A stretch of 7,109 nucleotides of DNA from Haloferacaceae archaeon. GTDB lineage: Archaea; Halobacteriota; Halobacteria; Halobacteriales; Haloferacaceae. Below are positions 1 through 5,329 of the stretch, piece after piece. The notes beneath the pieces are model-generated. The model made no database searches. It was not told where the DNA came from and worked only from the letters and a program-made list of their open reading frames with translations. The translations under genes were made by a program, and so were the position numbers. The stretch is from assembly GCA_018609965.1 (NCBI GenBank), contig JAHENP010000033.1, positions 1 to 7,109 of the forward strand, in the 5' to 3' direction. Numbering within the stretch: the first letter of the stretch is position 1; each line of letters opens with the position of its first letter.

Positions 1-34
1 CCACCATCGGGACGGCCGCGCAGAGAAGACAACG

Positions 35-41
35 CTTAAAC
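35..41 (+). promoter_or_regulatory. TATA-like box of the L11 gene
   Basis: The AT-rich CTTAAAC stands in a GC-rich stretch, with its centre about 28 bases before the ATG at 66. That is the spacing of a haloarchaeal TATA box to a leaderless or nearly leaderless start. Seen by eye; no transcript data. Confidence 0.55.
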
Positions 42-65
42 TCCGCCCAGGGGGATACAACAGGT

Positions 66-545
66 ATGGCTGGATCTATCGAAGTGCTCGTCCCGGGCGG
101 TCAGGTGAACCCTGGACCGCCGCTGGGCCCGGAGCTGGGGCCGACCCCGGTCGACGTGCAGGCGGTCGTGCAGGACATCAACGACGAGACGGCGGCGTTC
201 GACGGGATGGAGGTACCCGTCACCGTCGAGTACGAGGACAACGGCGCCGTCGACATCGAGGTGGGTGTGCCGCCGACGGCCGAACTCGTCAAAGACGAGG
301 CCGGCTTCGACACCGGGTCCGGCGAACCCCAAGAGGAGTTCGTCGCCGACATGACCGTCGACCAGATCAAGACGGTCGCCGAGCAGAAACAGTCGGACCT
401 GTTGTCCTACGACCTGAAGAACGCCGCCAAGGAGATCGTCGGCACCTGTACGTCGCTTGGCGTCACGATCGAGGGGAACAATCCCCGCGAGTTCAAAGAC
501 CGCATCGACGAGGGCGAGTACGACGACGAGTTCGTCGAGGCCTGA
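66..545 (+). CDS. rpl11: 50S ribosomal protein L11 (uL11)
   Basis: This 159-residue protein is an archaeal uL11, a component of the ribosomal stalk base that binds the GTPase-associated centre of 23S rRNA and acts with L10 and L12 in recruiting translation factors. The N-terminal domain (about residues 1-65) has the hallmark Gly/Pro segment GGQVNPGPPLGPELGP at residues 11-26. The C-terminal RNA-binding domain (about 85-140) has the LKNAAKEIVGTCTSLGV stretch typical of the family. A short acidic tail ends in DDEFVEA; acidic residues replace many of the lysines seen in non-halophilic relatives. The ATG is about 28 bases after a TATA-like box and no good Shine-Dalgarno sequence precedes it, so leaderless translation is likely. 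In several haloarchaea L11 is followed by the L1-L10-L12 genes, but here the next gene is an unrelated phosphoesterase. Identification is secure. Confidence 0.97.
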   Translation: MAGSIEVLVPGGQVNPGPPLGPELGPTPVDVQAVVQDINDETAAFDGMEVPVTVEYEDNGAVDIEVGVPPTAELVKDEAGFDTGSGEPQEEFVADMTVDQIKTVAEQKQSDLLSYDLKNAAKEIVGTCTSLGVTIEGNNPREFKDRIDEGEYDDEFVEA

Positions 546-625
546 GTCGGTCTACGGTGGCGGCCGAGCAGTCACACCACGGCGACGCCCGAGAGACTCC
601 CGACAATCGTGCCGCAGACGAACAG

Positions 626-632
626 TGTTTAC
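626..632 (+). promoter_or_regulatory. TATA-like box of the PHP gene
   Basis: GTGTTTAC is centred about 27 bases before the GTG at 656, with no Shine-Dalgarno-like sequence in between. This supports a separate leaderless transcript for the phosphoesterase instead of read-through from L11, whose stop lies 110 bases upstream. The 546-655 gap shows nothing else recognisable. Confidence 0.5.
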
Positions 633-655
633 CCCCGGCGTGTGGAACGTGACTC

Positions 656-1420
656 GTGTACGACTACCACGTCCACTCGCTGTACTCCGACGGCGGCCAC
701 TTCGAGCCGATGCTGTCGGCCGCCGCGGAGGCGGGCGTGAGTGCCGTCGGCTTCGCCGACCACTGTAACCTCGGGGGACCGACCGGCGAGGAACGGGCGC
801 GGTACGGCCGGAACTTCGATCTCACCTACGAACGGCGGCGAGAGACACTGTCGGCGCTCGACAACGAGACGGAACTCACGATCTTCGACGCCGTCGAGGT
901 GGACTACGATCCAGCGGTCGAATCCGAGATCGCGGCGTTTCTCGACGAGGCGGGGTTCGACTACGCGCTCGGCAGTGTCCACTACATCGGCGACCAGTAC
1001 GTCTTCCCGTCTGACCCGTTCGACGGCGGCGAGGCCGCCCGGCGCGCGTTCGTCGACGACTACTACGAGACGGTCGTCTCGTTGGTCGACTCCGAGCTGT
1101 TCGAAATCGCCGCGCACGTCGACATCGTGGAGTCACACCCCCAGCTGTCGGGGTTCACGACGTGTGAACACGCCGAGATGGTCGCCGACGCGTTCGAACG
1201 CTCTCGGACGGTGCCGGAGCTGAACGCCGGCCGGTTCGAGGACGACGACAAACCCGCCTCCTTCCACCCCGAGGGGCGTGTGTTCGAGGTGTTGTTGGAA
1301 CGCGGGCTCCCGTTCACGCTCGGGTCGGACGCACACGAACCCGAGGAGTTCGCCGAGCGTGTGCCGGCGCTGCGGGACCGAGCAGACCGGTACGAACTGG
1401 AGTTGGCGTGTCCGTTGTAA
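656..1420 (+). CDS. PHP-domain phosphoesterase, histidinol-phosphatase-like
   Basis: This 254-residue protein is a single PHP (polymerase and histidinol phosphatase) domain, a metal-dependent phosphoesterase in the cytoplasm. The metal-binding motifs occur in family order: H5-V-H7 at the N-terminus, D35-H36 in GFADHCN, E81 in AVEVDY, H109 in GSVHYIGD, H154 and D156 in AAHVDIVE, E188 and N190 in PELNAG, and D225-H227 in LGSDAHEPE. Length and the GSVHYI and SDAHxPE motifs fit the HisJ/HisK-type histidinol-phosphatases, which remove phosphate from L-histidinol phosphate late in histidine synthesis. No other his gene is in the window, so the substrate is inferred; another small phosphate ester is possible. 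The GTG start places the HxH motif immediately at the N-terminus as in relatives, and it lies about 27 bases after a TATA-like box. Confidence is high for the fold and moderate for the substrate. Confidence 0.88.
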   Translation: MYDYHVHSLYSDGGHFEPMLSAAAEAGVSAVGFADHCNLGGPTGEERARYGRNFDLTYERRRETLSALDNETELTIFDAVEVDYDPAVESEIAAFLDEAGFDYALGSVHYIGDQYVFPSDPFDGGEAARRAFVDDYYETVVSLVDSELFEIAAHVDIVESHPQLSGFTTCEHAEMVADAFERSRTVPELNAGRFEDDDKPASFHPEGRVFEVLLERGLPFTLGSDAHEPEEFAERVPALRDRADRYELELACPL

Positions 1421-1437
1421 CTACACTGATACTGAAA

Positions 1438-1461
1438 GTAATCTTACAAAGACACTATATT
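1438..1461 (+). promoter_or_regulatory. Promoter of the small acidic ORF
   Basis: TATAT at 1456-1460 is centred 27 bases before the ATG at 1485, which suggests leaderless initiation there. Just upstream, GTAA-TC-TTAC (1438-1447) is a perfect 4+2+4 inverted repeat that could be a small operator, though so short a repeat can arise by chance. The whole 1421-1484 gap is visibly AT-richer than the flanking genes. Confidence 0.45.
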
Positions 1462-1484
1462 CACCCGGTGTTATGCTCTGGTCC

Positions 1485-1655
1485 ATGCAGCCACCATCTC
1501 CTGACGCAGACAGTGACGTGGAGTCGGATCTAGACGAGACCACAGATGTGGGGCAGTGTCGCGGTAAACAAGAGGTAACCGACGGCGAGGAGAGCCGAGA
1601 GGAGTTCTACGATCGGATCGGCGAGAAACTAGAAGAATCGCTCAAGCCGGAGTGA
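1485..1655 (+). CDS. Small acidic hypothetical protein
   Basis: I do not recognise this 56-residue protein. It is rich in Asp and Glu. The first half (SPDADSDVESDLDETTD) looks disordered, and the C-terminal third (EEFYDRIGEKLEESL) could form one amphipathic helix. There is a single cysteine, no signal peptide and no membrane segment. The start at 1485 was chosen because a TATA box lies 27 bases upstream; an in-frame ATG at 1473 would add four residues (MLWS). The stop is 59 bases before the next gene, which has its own TATA box, so the two may be transcribed separately. Base composition is lower in GC than the surrounding core genes, as in its downstream neighbour. A regulatory or antitoxin-like partner role is conceivable but unsupported by homology. 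It may also not be translated. Confidence 0.5.
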   Translation: MQPPSPDADSDVESDLDETTDVGQCRGKQEVTDGEESREEFYDRIGEKLEESLKPE

Positions 1656-1682
1656 GCGCATCTCTAGCCGTGTTGTAAAAAC

Positions 1683-1706
1683 ATCTTTATAGATCCATCT
1701 CCAGAT
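1683..1706 (+). promoter_or_regulatory. Putative operator: alternating ATCT/AGAT half-sites
   Basis: Four half-sites follow one another: ATCT (1683-1686), AGAT (1691-1694), ATCT (1697-1700) and AGAT (1703-1706), with spacers of 4, 2 and 2 bases. Each adjacent pair forms a perfect inverted repeat. The array covers the TATA box and the stretch between it and the ATG at 1715, where a bound repressor would block initiation. One more ATCT lies at 1660-1663. The repeats are directly visible; operator function is inferred. Confidence 0.4.
1686..1691 (+). promoter_or_regulatory. TATA box of the HEPN-like gene
   Basis: TTTATA is the clearest TATA box in the window. Its centre is 26-27 bases before the ATG at 1715, so that ATG probably lies at or next to the transcription start. 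Confidence 0.65.
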
Positions 1707-1714
1707 TGTGTGGT

Positions 1715-2422
1715 ATGAAATACGAACCGTCGGTGGAGGCGGTGTACGAGGCGTGCACCGAGAGCAGTTACGACAACCATCGACTGCGGGGTTGCCGAGA
1801 GGAGACAGTTTTCGGTGCAGTCTACCAGCTCGGGCAGGAGTACGACGGCATCTGTCGAAACTTCGAACAAGTTTCGAACGATCGGTACAGGTACATTGCC
1901 GGCATCAACGCGGACAGACCACGGATCAGGGCACGAATTTTCCTCTCCCGGTACCTGTCGGCCGTGTACAGGCTGATCGAGGCGATACGGGTGTGCTTCT
2001 CGTCGGCAGCCGACGAGCAATTCGAAGGAATCAAACTCCAGCCACCAATGCGCAATGCGTTTTCACGCTGGGACGACGACGGCGGTCGTGAGGATTGGAA
2101 CCGGCCCTGCGACAAGGTGATGACACGATTTACCTACCTCCGTGGACTCAGAAACGCCGTCGTTCACGGGACGAACGACGGGTTCAACGCAGAACACGAC
2201 GAGGAGACTGGTGTCGTCCTGTCTGTGAGTCCGTCAGAACTCGACGACGACCCGGCACTGAGAGGTCGTGACCGAGACGGCGAACCGAGCTACAGTTTCA
2301 CTGACACGTACTTTCGCTTCGAAGAGACCAGAGAGGATGCCGTCTACCCAGTCGACAACATTATGAAATACCACGAGGAGATCATCTTCCCGTTCGTCCA
2401 AGCCTTCGGAGACGAACTGTAA
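1715..2422 (+). CDS. Hypothetical protein with a HEPN-like RNxxxH motif
   Basis: I cannot assign this 235-residue protein to a named family. It appears soluble and largely helical up to about residue 155. The segment YLRGLRNAVVHG contains R146-N-A-V-V-H151, matching the R-x(4-6)-H signature (usually RN....H) of HEPN domains, many of which are RNases in toxin-antitoxin, abortive-infection and CRISPR-associated systems. Preceding helices (about 30-50, 68-97 and 130-145) could supply the rest of a four-helix bundle. The C-terminal part (about 165-235) has an acidic linker and a final helix (NIMKYHEEIIFPFVQAF). The ATG at 1715 was preferred over a TTG at 1706 because of the TATA box 27 bases upstream. 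GC content is lower than in flanking core genes, and it ends 8 bases before the tRNA gene, which suggests acquired DNA. HEPN assignment rests on a short motif and is tentative; RNase activity is inference. Confidence 0.8.
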   Translation: MKYEPSVEAVYEACTESSYDNHRLRGCREETVFGAVYQLGQEYDGICRNFEQVSNDRYRYIAGINADRPRIRARIFLSRYLSAVYRLIEAIRVCFSSAADEQFEGIKLQPPMRNAFSRWDDDGGREDWNRPCDKVMTRFTYLRGLRNAVVHGTNDGFNAEHDEETGVVLSVSPSELDDDPALRGRDRDGEPSYSFTDTYFRFEETREDAVYPVDNIMKYHEEIIFPFVQAFGDEL

Positions 2423-2430
2423 GTTCTCCA

Positions 2431-2503
2431 TAGCTCCGGGCGGATTCGAACCGCCGTCACGGGCTCCAAAGGCCCGTATGATTGGCCACTACACCACGGA
2501 GCT
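2431..2503 (-). tRNA. tRNA-Gln (anticodon UUG)
   Basis: The minus strand folds into a full cloverleaf. A 7-bp acceptor stem pairs AGCTCCG (from 2503) with CGGAGCT (to 2432), with discriminator A at 2431. The D arm carries AGTGGCCAATC. The anticodon stem CGGGC/GCCCG encloses the loop CTTTGGA, giving UUG after U33 and reading CAA. The T arm is GGCGG-TTCGAAT-CCGCC. No CCA is encoded, as is common in archaea, and no intron is visible. The 3' end faces the lower-GC patch at 1421-2422. Confidence 0.96.
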
Positions 2504-2556
2504 ACGCAGACGACACGTAACTCGGCGGCGTACAAGAGTCTATTGTTCGTCGCCCG

Positions 2557-2988
2557 TCAGTCCGCCCCGACCTCCTCCAGATCCAACAACGCACACGCGT
2601 CCGTGTCGGCGTCGAAACAGTCCGGGCACTGCTCCGACCGGTCGATGAGTCGGTCGAGTCGCTCGGCGACGGTGTCGTCGATCACCGCCTCCAACGACCG
2701 CGCCTCGACGCGGAACGCCTCGACTTCGAGGACGTTCGCAAGGAACCGTTCGATGATACAGTAGTTCGACAGCGCGTCACGCGCGCGGACGATCCCCTCG
2801 TCGGTGAGGTCGACACCCTTGTACTTCTCGTGGGCCGCCAGCCCGCGGTTTTCGAGTTTGCCGATCATCTCGTTGGCGCTGGCGGGGCTCACCTCCAGTG
2901 CGTCGGCCACGTCGCCCGTCGAGGCGGGGCCGTCCTCCACCTCCTGGATCAGGTAGATCGCCTTCAGGTACTGGTCTGCCGTGTTCAT
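2557..2988 (-). CDS. DtxR/MntR-family-like transcriptional regulator with degenerate metal site
   Basis: This 143-residue protein has the two-domain layout of MntR-size DtxR-family regulators. A winged helix-turn-helix (about residues 3-68: YLKAIYLIQ, STGDVADALEVSPASANEMI, then LTDEG) is followed by a dimerisation region (about 72-115, with IIERFLANVLEV and VAERLDRLI). There is no SH3-like third domain. Aligned by eye to DtxR, Glu80 and Glu100 are kept, but the ligand histidines are replaced by Tyr76, Glu95 and Ala101, and Cys102 of DtxR by Arg97. A short tail instead has Cys121, Cys124 and Cys132 (CPDC...C). It may therefore sense metal through other residues, sense redox state, or be constitutive. 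The ATG overlaps the stop of the ferritin-like gene (ATGA, 2985-2988), with GGAG 8 bases upstream, so the two are translationally coupled. It probably regulates its own operon, which is inference. Confidence 0.88.
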   Translation of the reverse strand: MNTADQYLKAIYLIQEVEDGPASTGDVADALEVSPASANEMIGKLENRGLAAHEKYKGVDLTDEGIVRARDALSNYCIIERFLANVLEVEAFRVEARSLEAVIDDTVAERLDRLIDRSEQCPDCFDADTDACALLDLEEVGAD

Positions 2989-3527
2989 GCTCGTCGCTCC
3001 ATCATGTCGGTCACCGTCTCGACGCCGTCGGCCTCCTCGGCGCGAATCTCTCGGAGTGTCGCGACCAGTCGGTCGCGGTCGACGGAGATGGCCGTCTCGT
3101 CGGCCAGCACGGTGGCACTCGCCTCGCCGGTCGACACGGCGTCGGTCGTCTCGTCGTCGGTCGCACCCAGTGCGCCCAGGAGGTCGTCGTAGAACTTGTA
3201 CGCCGTCTCCTCGTTGCACAGTTGGTCGTACAACACGTCGTCGAACTCGTCGGCGGCCGCGTACTGTGCCTCGACGAGTGTCTGGATCTCCTCGTAGGCG
3301 ACGGAGTCGGCGTCCAACTCCGCGATCAACGCCTCCAACCGTTCACGGTGGCGCGCAGACTCCGTGGCCGCCTCCTCCAACAACGCCGCCACCGGCTCGT
3401 CGAGCTCCGCGTCCCGCTTTCGGACGTGGTGGTGGGCGCTCGCCTCCACCATCTCCTCCAACACCACGCCGATCTGGAGGAGTCTGGCGAGCTGGCGGTC
3501 TGAGGCGACCGTCTGGCCGAGGCTCAC
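2985..3527 (-). CDS. Ferritin-like / rubrerythrin-like domain protein
   Basis: This 180-residue protein is highly helical. Helices at about residues 12-37, 45-70, 76-100 and 103-120 fit a ferritin-like four-helix bundle. Candidate iron ligands are in LEEMVEASAHHH (Glu24, Glu25, Glu28, His32-34), in ATESARHRERLEAL (Glu56, His60), and in NEETAYKFYDDLL (Glu106, Glu107). A Thr/Glu-rich linker and a C-terminal helix (about 148-178) follow. This suggests iron handling or peroxide defence in the cytoplasm. It lacks the C-terminal CxxC rubredoxin domain of true rubrerythrin. The GTG at 3527 was chosen because GGAGGTG, a near-perfect Shine-Dalgarno sequence, lies 5 bases upstream at 3533-3539. Its stop overlaps the DtxR-like gene's ATG, so it is the upstream gene of a coupled pair. 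Family assignment is by helical pattern and ligand spacing, without a search. Confidence 0.8.
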   Translation of the reverse strand: MSLGQTVASDRQLARLLQIGVVLEEMVEASAHHHVRKRDAELDEPVAALLEEAATESARHRERLEALIAELDADSVAYEEIQTLVEAQYAAADEFDDVLYDQLCNEETAYKFYDDLLGALGATDDETTDAVSTGEASATVLADETAISVDRDRLVATLREIRAEEADGVETVTDMMERRA

Positions 3528-3556
3528 CCTCCCACCTCCAACGGTCGGTCGGTCAT
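3524..3556 (-). other. Ten-codon upstream ORF overlapping the ferritin-like start
   Basis: An ATG at 3556 opens the ORF MTDRPLEVGG, whose TGA overlaps the GTG of the ferritin-like gene as GTGA (3527-3524). The ORF contains that gene's Shine-Dalgarno sequence (3533-3539). Its ATG lies about 27 bases after a TTAA element, so it could itself start a leaderless message. It may be a leader peptide that couples translation, or chance. Confidence 0.35.
3533..3539 (-). promoter_or_regulatory. Ribosome binding site of the ferritin-like gene
   Basis: GGAGGTG on the minus strand matches the anti-Shine-Dalgarno end of archaeal 16S rRNA and sits 5 bases before the GTG at 3527. It decides that start. Confidence 0.7.
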
Positions 3557-3581
3557 ACCCGTTGTTGGGTGGGTCCAGAAC

Positions 3582-3585
3582 TTAA
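3582..3585 (-). promoter_or_regulatory. Weak TATA-like element before the ferritin-like/DtxR-like pair
   Basis: TTAA on the minus strand overlaps the stop codon (TAA, 3584-3582) of the thioredoxin-domain gene and is about 27 bases from the upstream ATG at 3556. It could drive the iron pair independently of the gene before it. The element is short, so this is weak. Confidence 0.35.
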
Positions 3586-5195
3586 CTCCTCGTACCCGCG
3601 GCGCGGCTCGTCGCGTCCGCGACCCGTTCGACCAGTGTCTCGGGCTCGGTTGCCGGGTCGCCGTCGTCACCGCGGACGACCGCCGCTCCCTCGGGCGCGT
3701 CTGCGGCGTCGGGGACGACCACCGTCTCGTGGTCCGCGACACGCAGTGCCGCGCGGTGGAGGTCCGACCCCGGCTCCGTCCCGACGGCAACGACGGGTGG
3801 CTCGTTCAGCAGGCGGTCGACTGCGCCGCCGTATGCCGCGACCTGTGCGCCCATCCGGTCGGTGGCACCCGCAAACGCCGCCAGCGCCCGCCGGGCACGC
3901 TCGCGGTAGCGGTCGTCCCCGGTGAGTGCCGCCAGATCGAGCAACCCCTCTGTGAGTGTCACTGTGTCGTCGATCGGACGGAGTGGATGGTCGAGCAGCC
4001 CCACCCCGGCGGCGGGGCCGTCTCGGAACCCGTCGGCGTCACCCAGTTCCGCGAGCAGTCGGTCGGCGACCGTCCGTGCCGTCTCGACCCCCTCGCTGAA
4101 CACCTGTGCCGCGGTCGTGAACGCCCGCACGACGTGTGCGCCGTCCGCCAGGAGGTCCGCCGGCGCGTCGTCGTCGGCGAAGTGTCGCACCCGACCGTCG
4201 TCGTCGATCAGCTCCGTCCGGAGGTGTGCCAACACCTCTCGGGCGTCCCGCTTGGTGTCCTCGTCGTCGGTGTAGGCGGCGAGTGTCGCCAACGCCTCCG
4301 CGAGGAGTGCGTTGCCGTCGGCGTAGACAGTGAGATCGCGCCGTTGGCCGCCCGGCCCGACGCTCCCGCCGAACGCGTCGCCGACCCGGAGCCGCCCGCG
4401 GAGGAAGCCGACCGCGTCCGTCGCCGCCGTCCGGTAGCCCGCCTCGCCGGTGTAGAGGTAGCCGTGTGCGAACGCCCGAACGAGCGCCGCGTTGTCGATC
4501 AACAACCGTTCCTCGTGGGTGTCAGACCAGTCGCGGCCGGCGGCGTACCGGTCGAACCCGCCGTCGACGCCTTGGAGACTCGTCTGGATCGCGTCCAGTG
4601 TCTGTGTCGCCCGCCGGCGGTCCCGTTTGAGCGCGAACGTGACAGTGTCCGGGAGCGGGAACTTCGCGTCCGTCCCCCAGCCCGCGAACTCCTCGTCCCA
4701 CTGTTCGTCCAGTTGGCCGGCGAAGTGACGCGGGATCGACTCGTCTAGCTCGCCGTCGGGGGTGGGGTTGCCAGCAAGCGCCCGTGGCACCCGCCCGGCG
4801 TCTGCGCCGCGGGCGTCCCAGCTCTGCCGGACCTGATCGAGGATGTCGCGGAACCCCGCGGGCGCGAGATACGTCGCGCCGGTCAACAGCTCCCCGTTGG
4901 GCGTACAGAACACCGTCGACGGAAACCCACCCATGTTGTACCGCTCCCGGACACGCGGGTGGCGGTCGATGTCGACCTTGACCGGCACGAACCCGTCAGA
5001 GACGTTCGCGGCGATTCGCGGCTCCGCGAACGTCGTCGCCAACATCTCGTGACAGTCGTCACACCACGTCGCCGTCAGAAACACCAACACCGGGCGCCCG
5101 CTCGCGGCCGCGTCCGCGAACGGCTCTGGCCCCCACTCGCGCCACGCCACCCGGGAGTCGTCTGCCGGCCCCGTCTGCACGCTGTCGTCGGTCAC
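3582..5195 (-). CDS. YyaL/Spata20-type (DUF255) thioredoxin-domain protein
   Basis: This 537-residue protein joins an N-terminal thioredoxin-like domain (about residues 15-135) to an alpha/alpha-toroid region (about 185-480) like that of N-acylglucosamine 2-epimerase-type enzymes, the layout of the YyaL/Spata20 family. The redox motif is W44-C45-D-D-C48-H, with cis-Pro92 in GGFPST. After it come the family's KFPLP segment and toroid helices (DNAALVRAFAHGYL, GNALLAEALATLAAY, EGLLDLAAL). Bacterial YyaL proteins usually have CHWC and are nearer 680 residues, so this is a compact version. The biochemical role of the family is not well defined. There is no signal peptide, so it should be cytoplasmic. 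The GTG at 5195 was chosen because GGAGAG lies 6-7 bases upstream. A GTG at 5276 would add 27 Arg-rich residues that look unlike a haloarchaeal protein. It precedes the ferritin-like gene by 54 bases and may share its transcript. Confidence 0.9.
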   Translation of the reverse strand: MTDDSVQTGPADDSRVAWREWGPEPFADAAASGRPVLVFLTATWCDDCHEMLATTFAEPRIAANVSDGFVPVKVDIDRHPRVRERYNMGGFPSTVFCTPNGELLTGATYLAPAGFRDILDQVRQSWDARGADAGRVPRALAGNPTPDGELDESIPRHFAGQLDEQWDEEFAGWGTDAKFPLPDTVTFALKRDRRRATQTLDAIQTSLQGVDGGFDRYAAGRDWSDTHEERLLIDNAALVRAFAHGYLYTGEAGYRTAATDAVGFLRGRLRVGDAFGGSVGPGGQRRDLTVYADGNALLAEALATLAAYTDDEDTKRDAREVLAHLRTELIDDDGRVRHFADDDAPADLLADGAHVVRAFTTAAQVFSEGVETARTVADRLLAELGDADGFRDGPAAGVGLLDHPLRPIDDTVTLTEGLLDLAALTGDDRYRERARRALAAFAGATDRMGAQVAAYGGAVDRLLNEPPVVAVGTEPGSDLHRAALRVADHETVVVPDAADAPEGAAVVRGDDGDPATEPETLVERVADATSRAAGTRS

Positions 5196-5290
5196 GACCG
5201 CTCTCCGTGTCGCTCGCGGATGAATCCCGCGGGTCGCCCCCGGCTGTGGCGTGGTGTCCCGACCGGTCACGGACACAGAGTCAGCAACCG

Positions 5291-5306
5291 ACGAAAAGGC
5301 TGATAC
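5291..5306. promoter_or_regulatory. Possible shared core promoter between the divergent thioredoxin-domain and fxsA genes
   Basis: The AT-rich TGATAC at 5301-5306 (GTATCA on the minus strand) is centred 27 bases from both the fxsA ATG at 5330 and the alternative minus-strand GTG at 5276. The sequence CGAAAAGG (5292-5299) before it on the plus strand resembles a TFB-recognition element followed by a weak TATA box. Either or both directions may be real; the match is weak. Confidence 0.35.
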
Positions 5307-5329
5307 GCCACAGCTGTGAAAACGGGGGT

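Noticed and set aside
1421..2430. A duplicated tRNA 3' end (attachment site) bounding the lower-GC patch
   Set aside because: I looked in 1421-1480 and 1656-1714 for the tRNA T-arm/acceptor sequence and found no convincing copy.
2431..2503. Reading the tRNA anticodon as UGG (Pro)
   Set aside because: With the 5-bp stem CGGGC/GCCCG the 7-base loop is CTTTGGA, so U33 is followed by UUG. The D-loop and discriminator also suit Gln.
2989..3219. N-terminal extension of the DtxR-like gene to 3219
   Set aside because: It would overlap the ferritin-like gene in another frame with an Arg-rich sequence. The ATG at 2988 gives the normal family N-terminus and an ATGA overlap.
2981..3925. A 314-codon plus-strand ORF across the ferritin-like and thioredoxin-domain genes
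   Set aside because: Extremely Arg/Pro/Ser-rich and spanning two convincing minus-strand genes; a composition shadow.
3729..4748. A 339-codon plus-strand ORF opposite the thioredoxin-domain gene
   Set aside because: Its product is Arg/Val/Pro-rich without motifs, while the minus-strand frame encodes a clear acidic two-domain protein. Long antisense frames are expected in high-GC DNA.
3000..5200. Recurrent GTC/CGTC runs resembling simple repeats or a CRISPR array
   Set aside because: They are not evenly spaced and reflect frequent Asp, Ala and Arg codons (GAC, GCC, CGG) in high-GC acidic genes.
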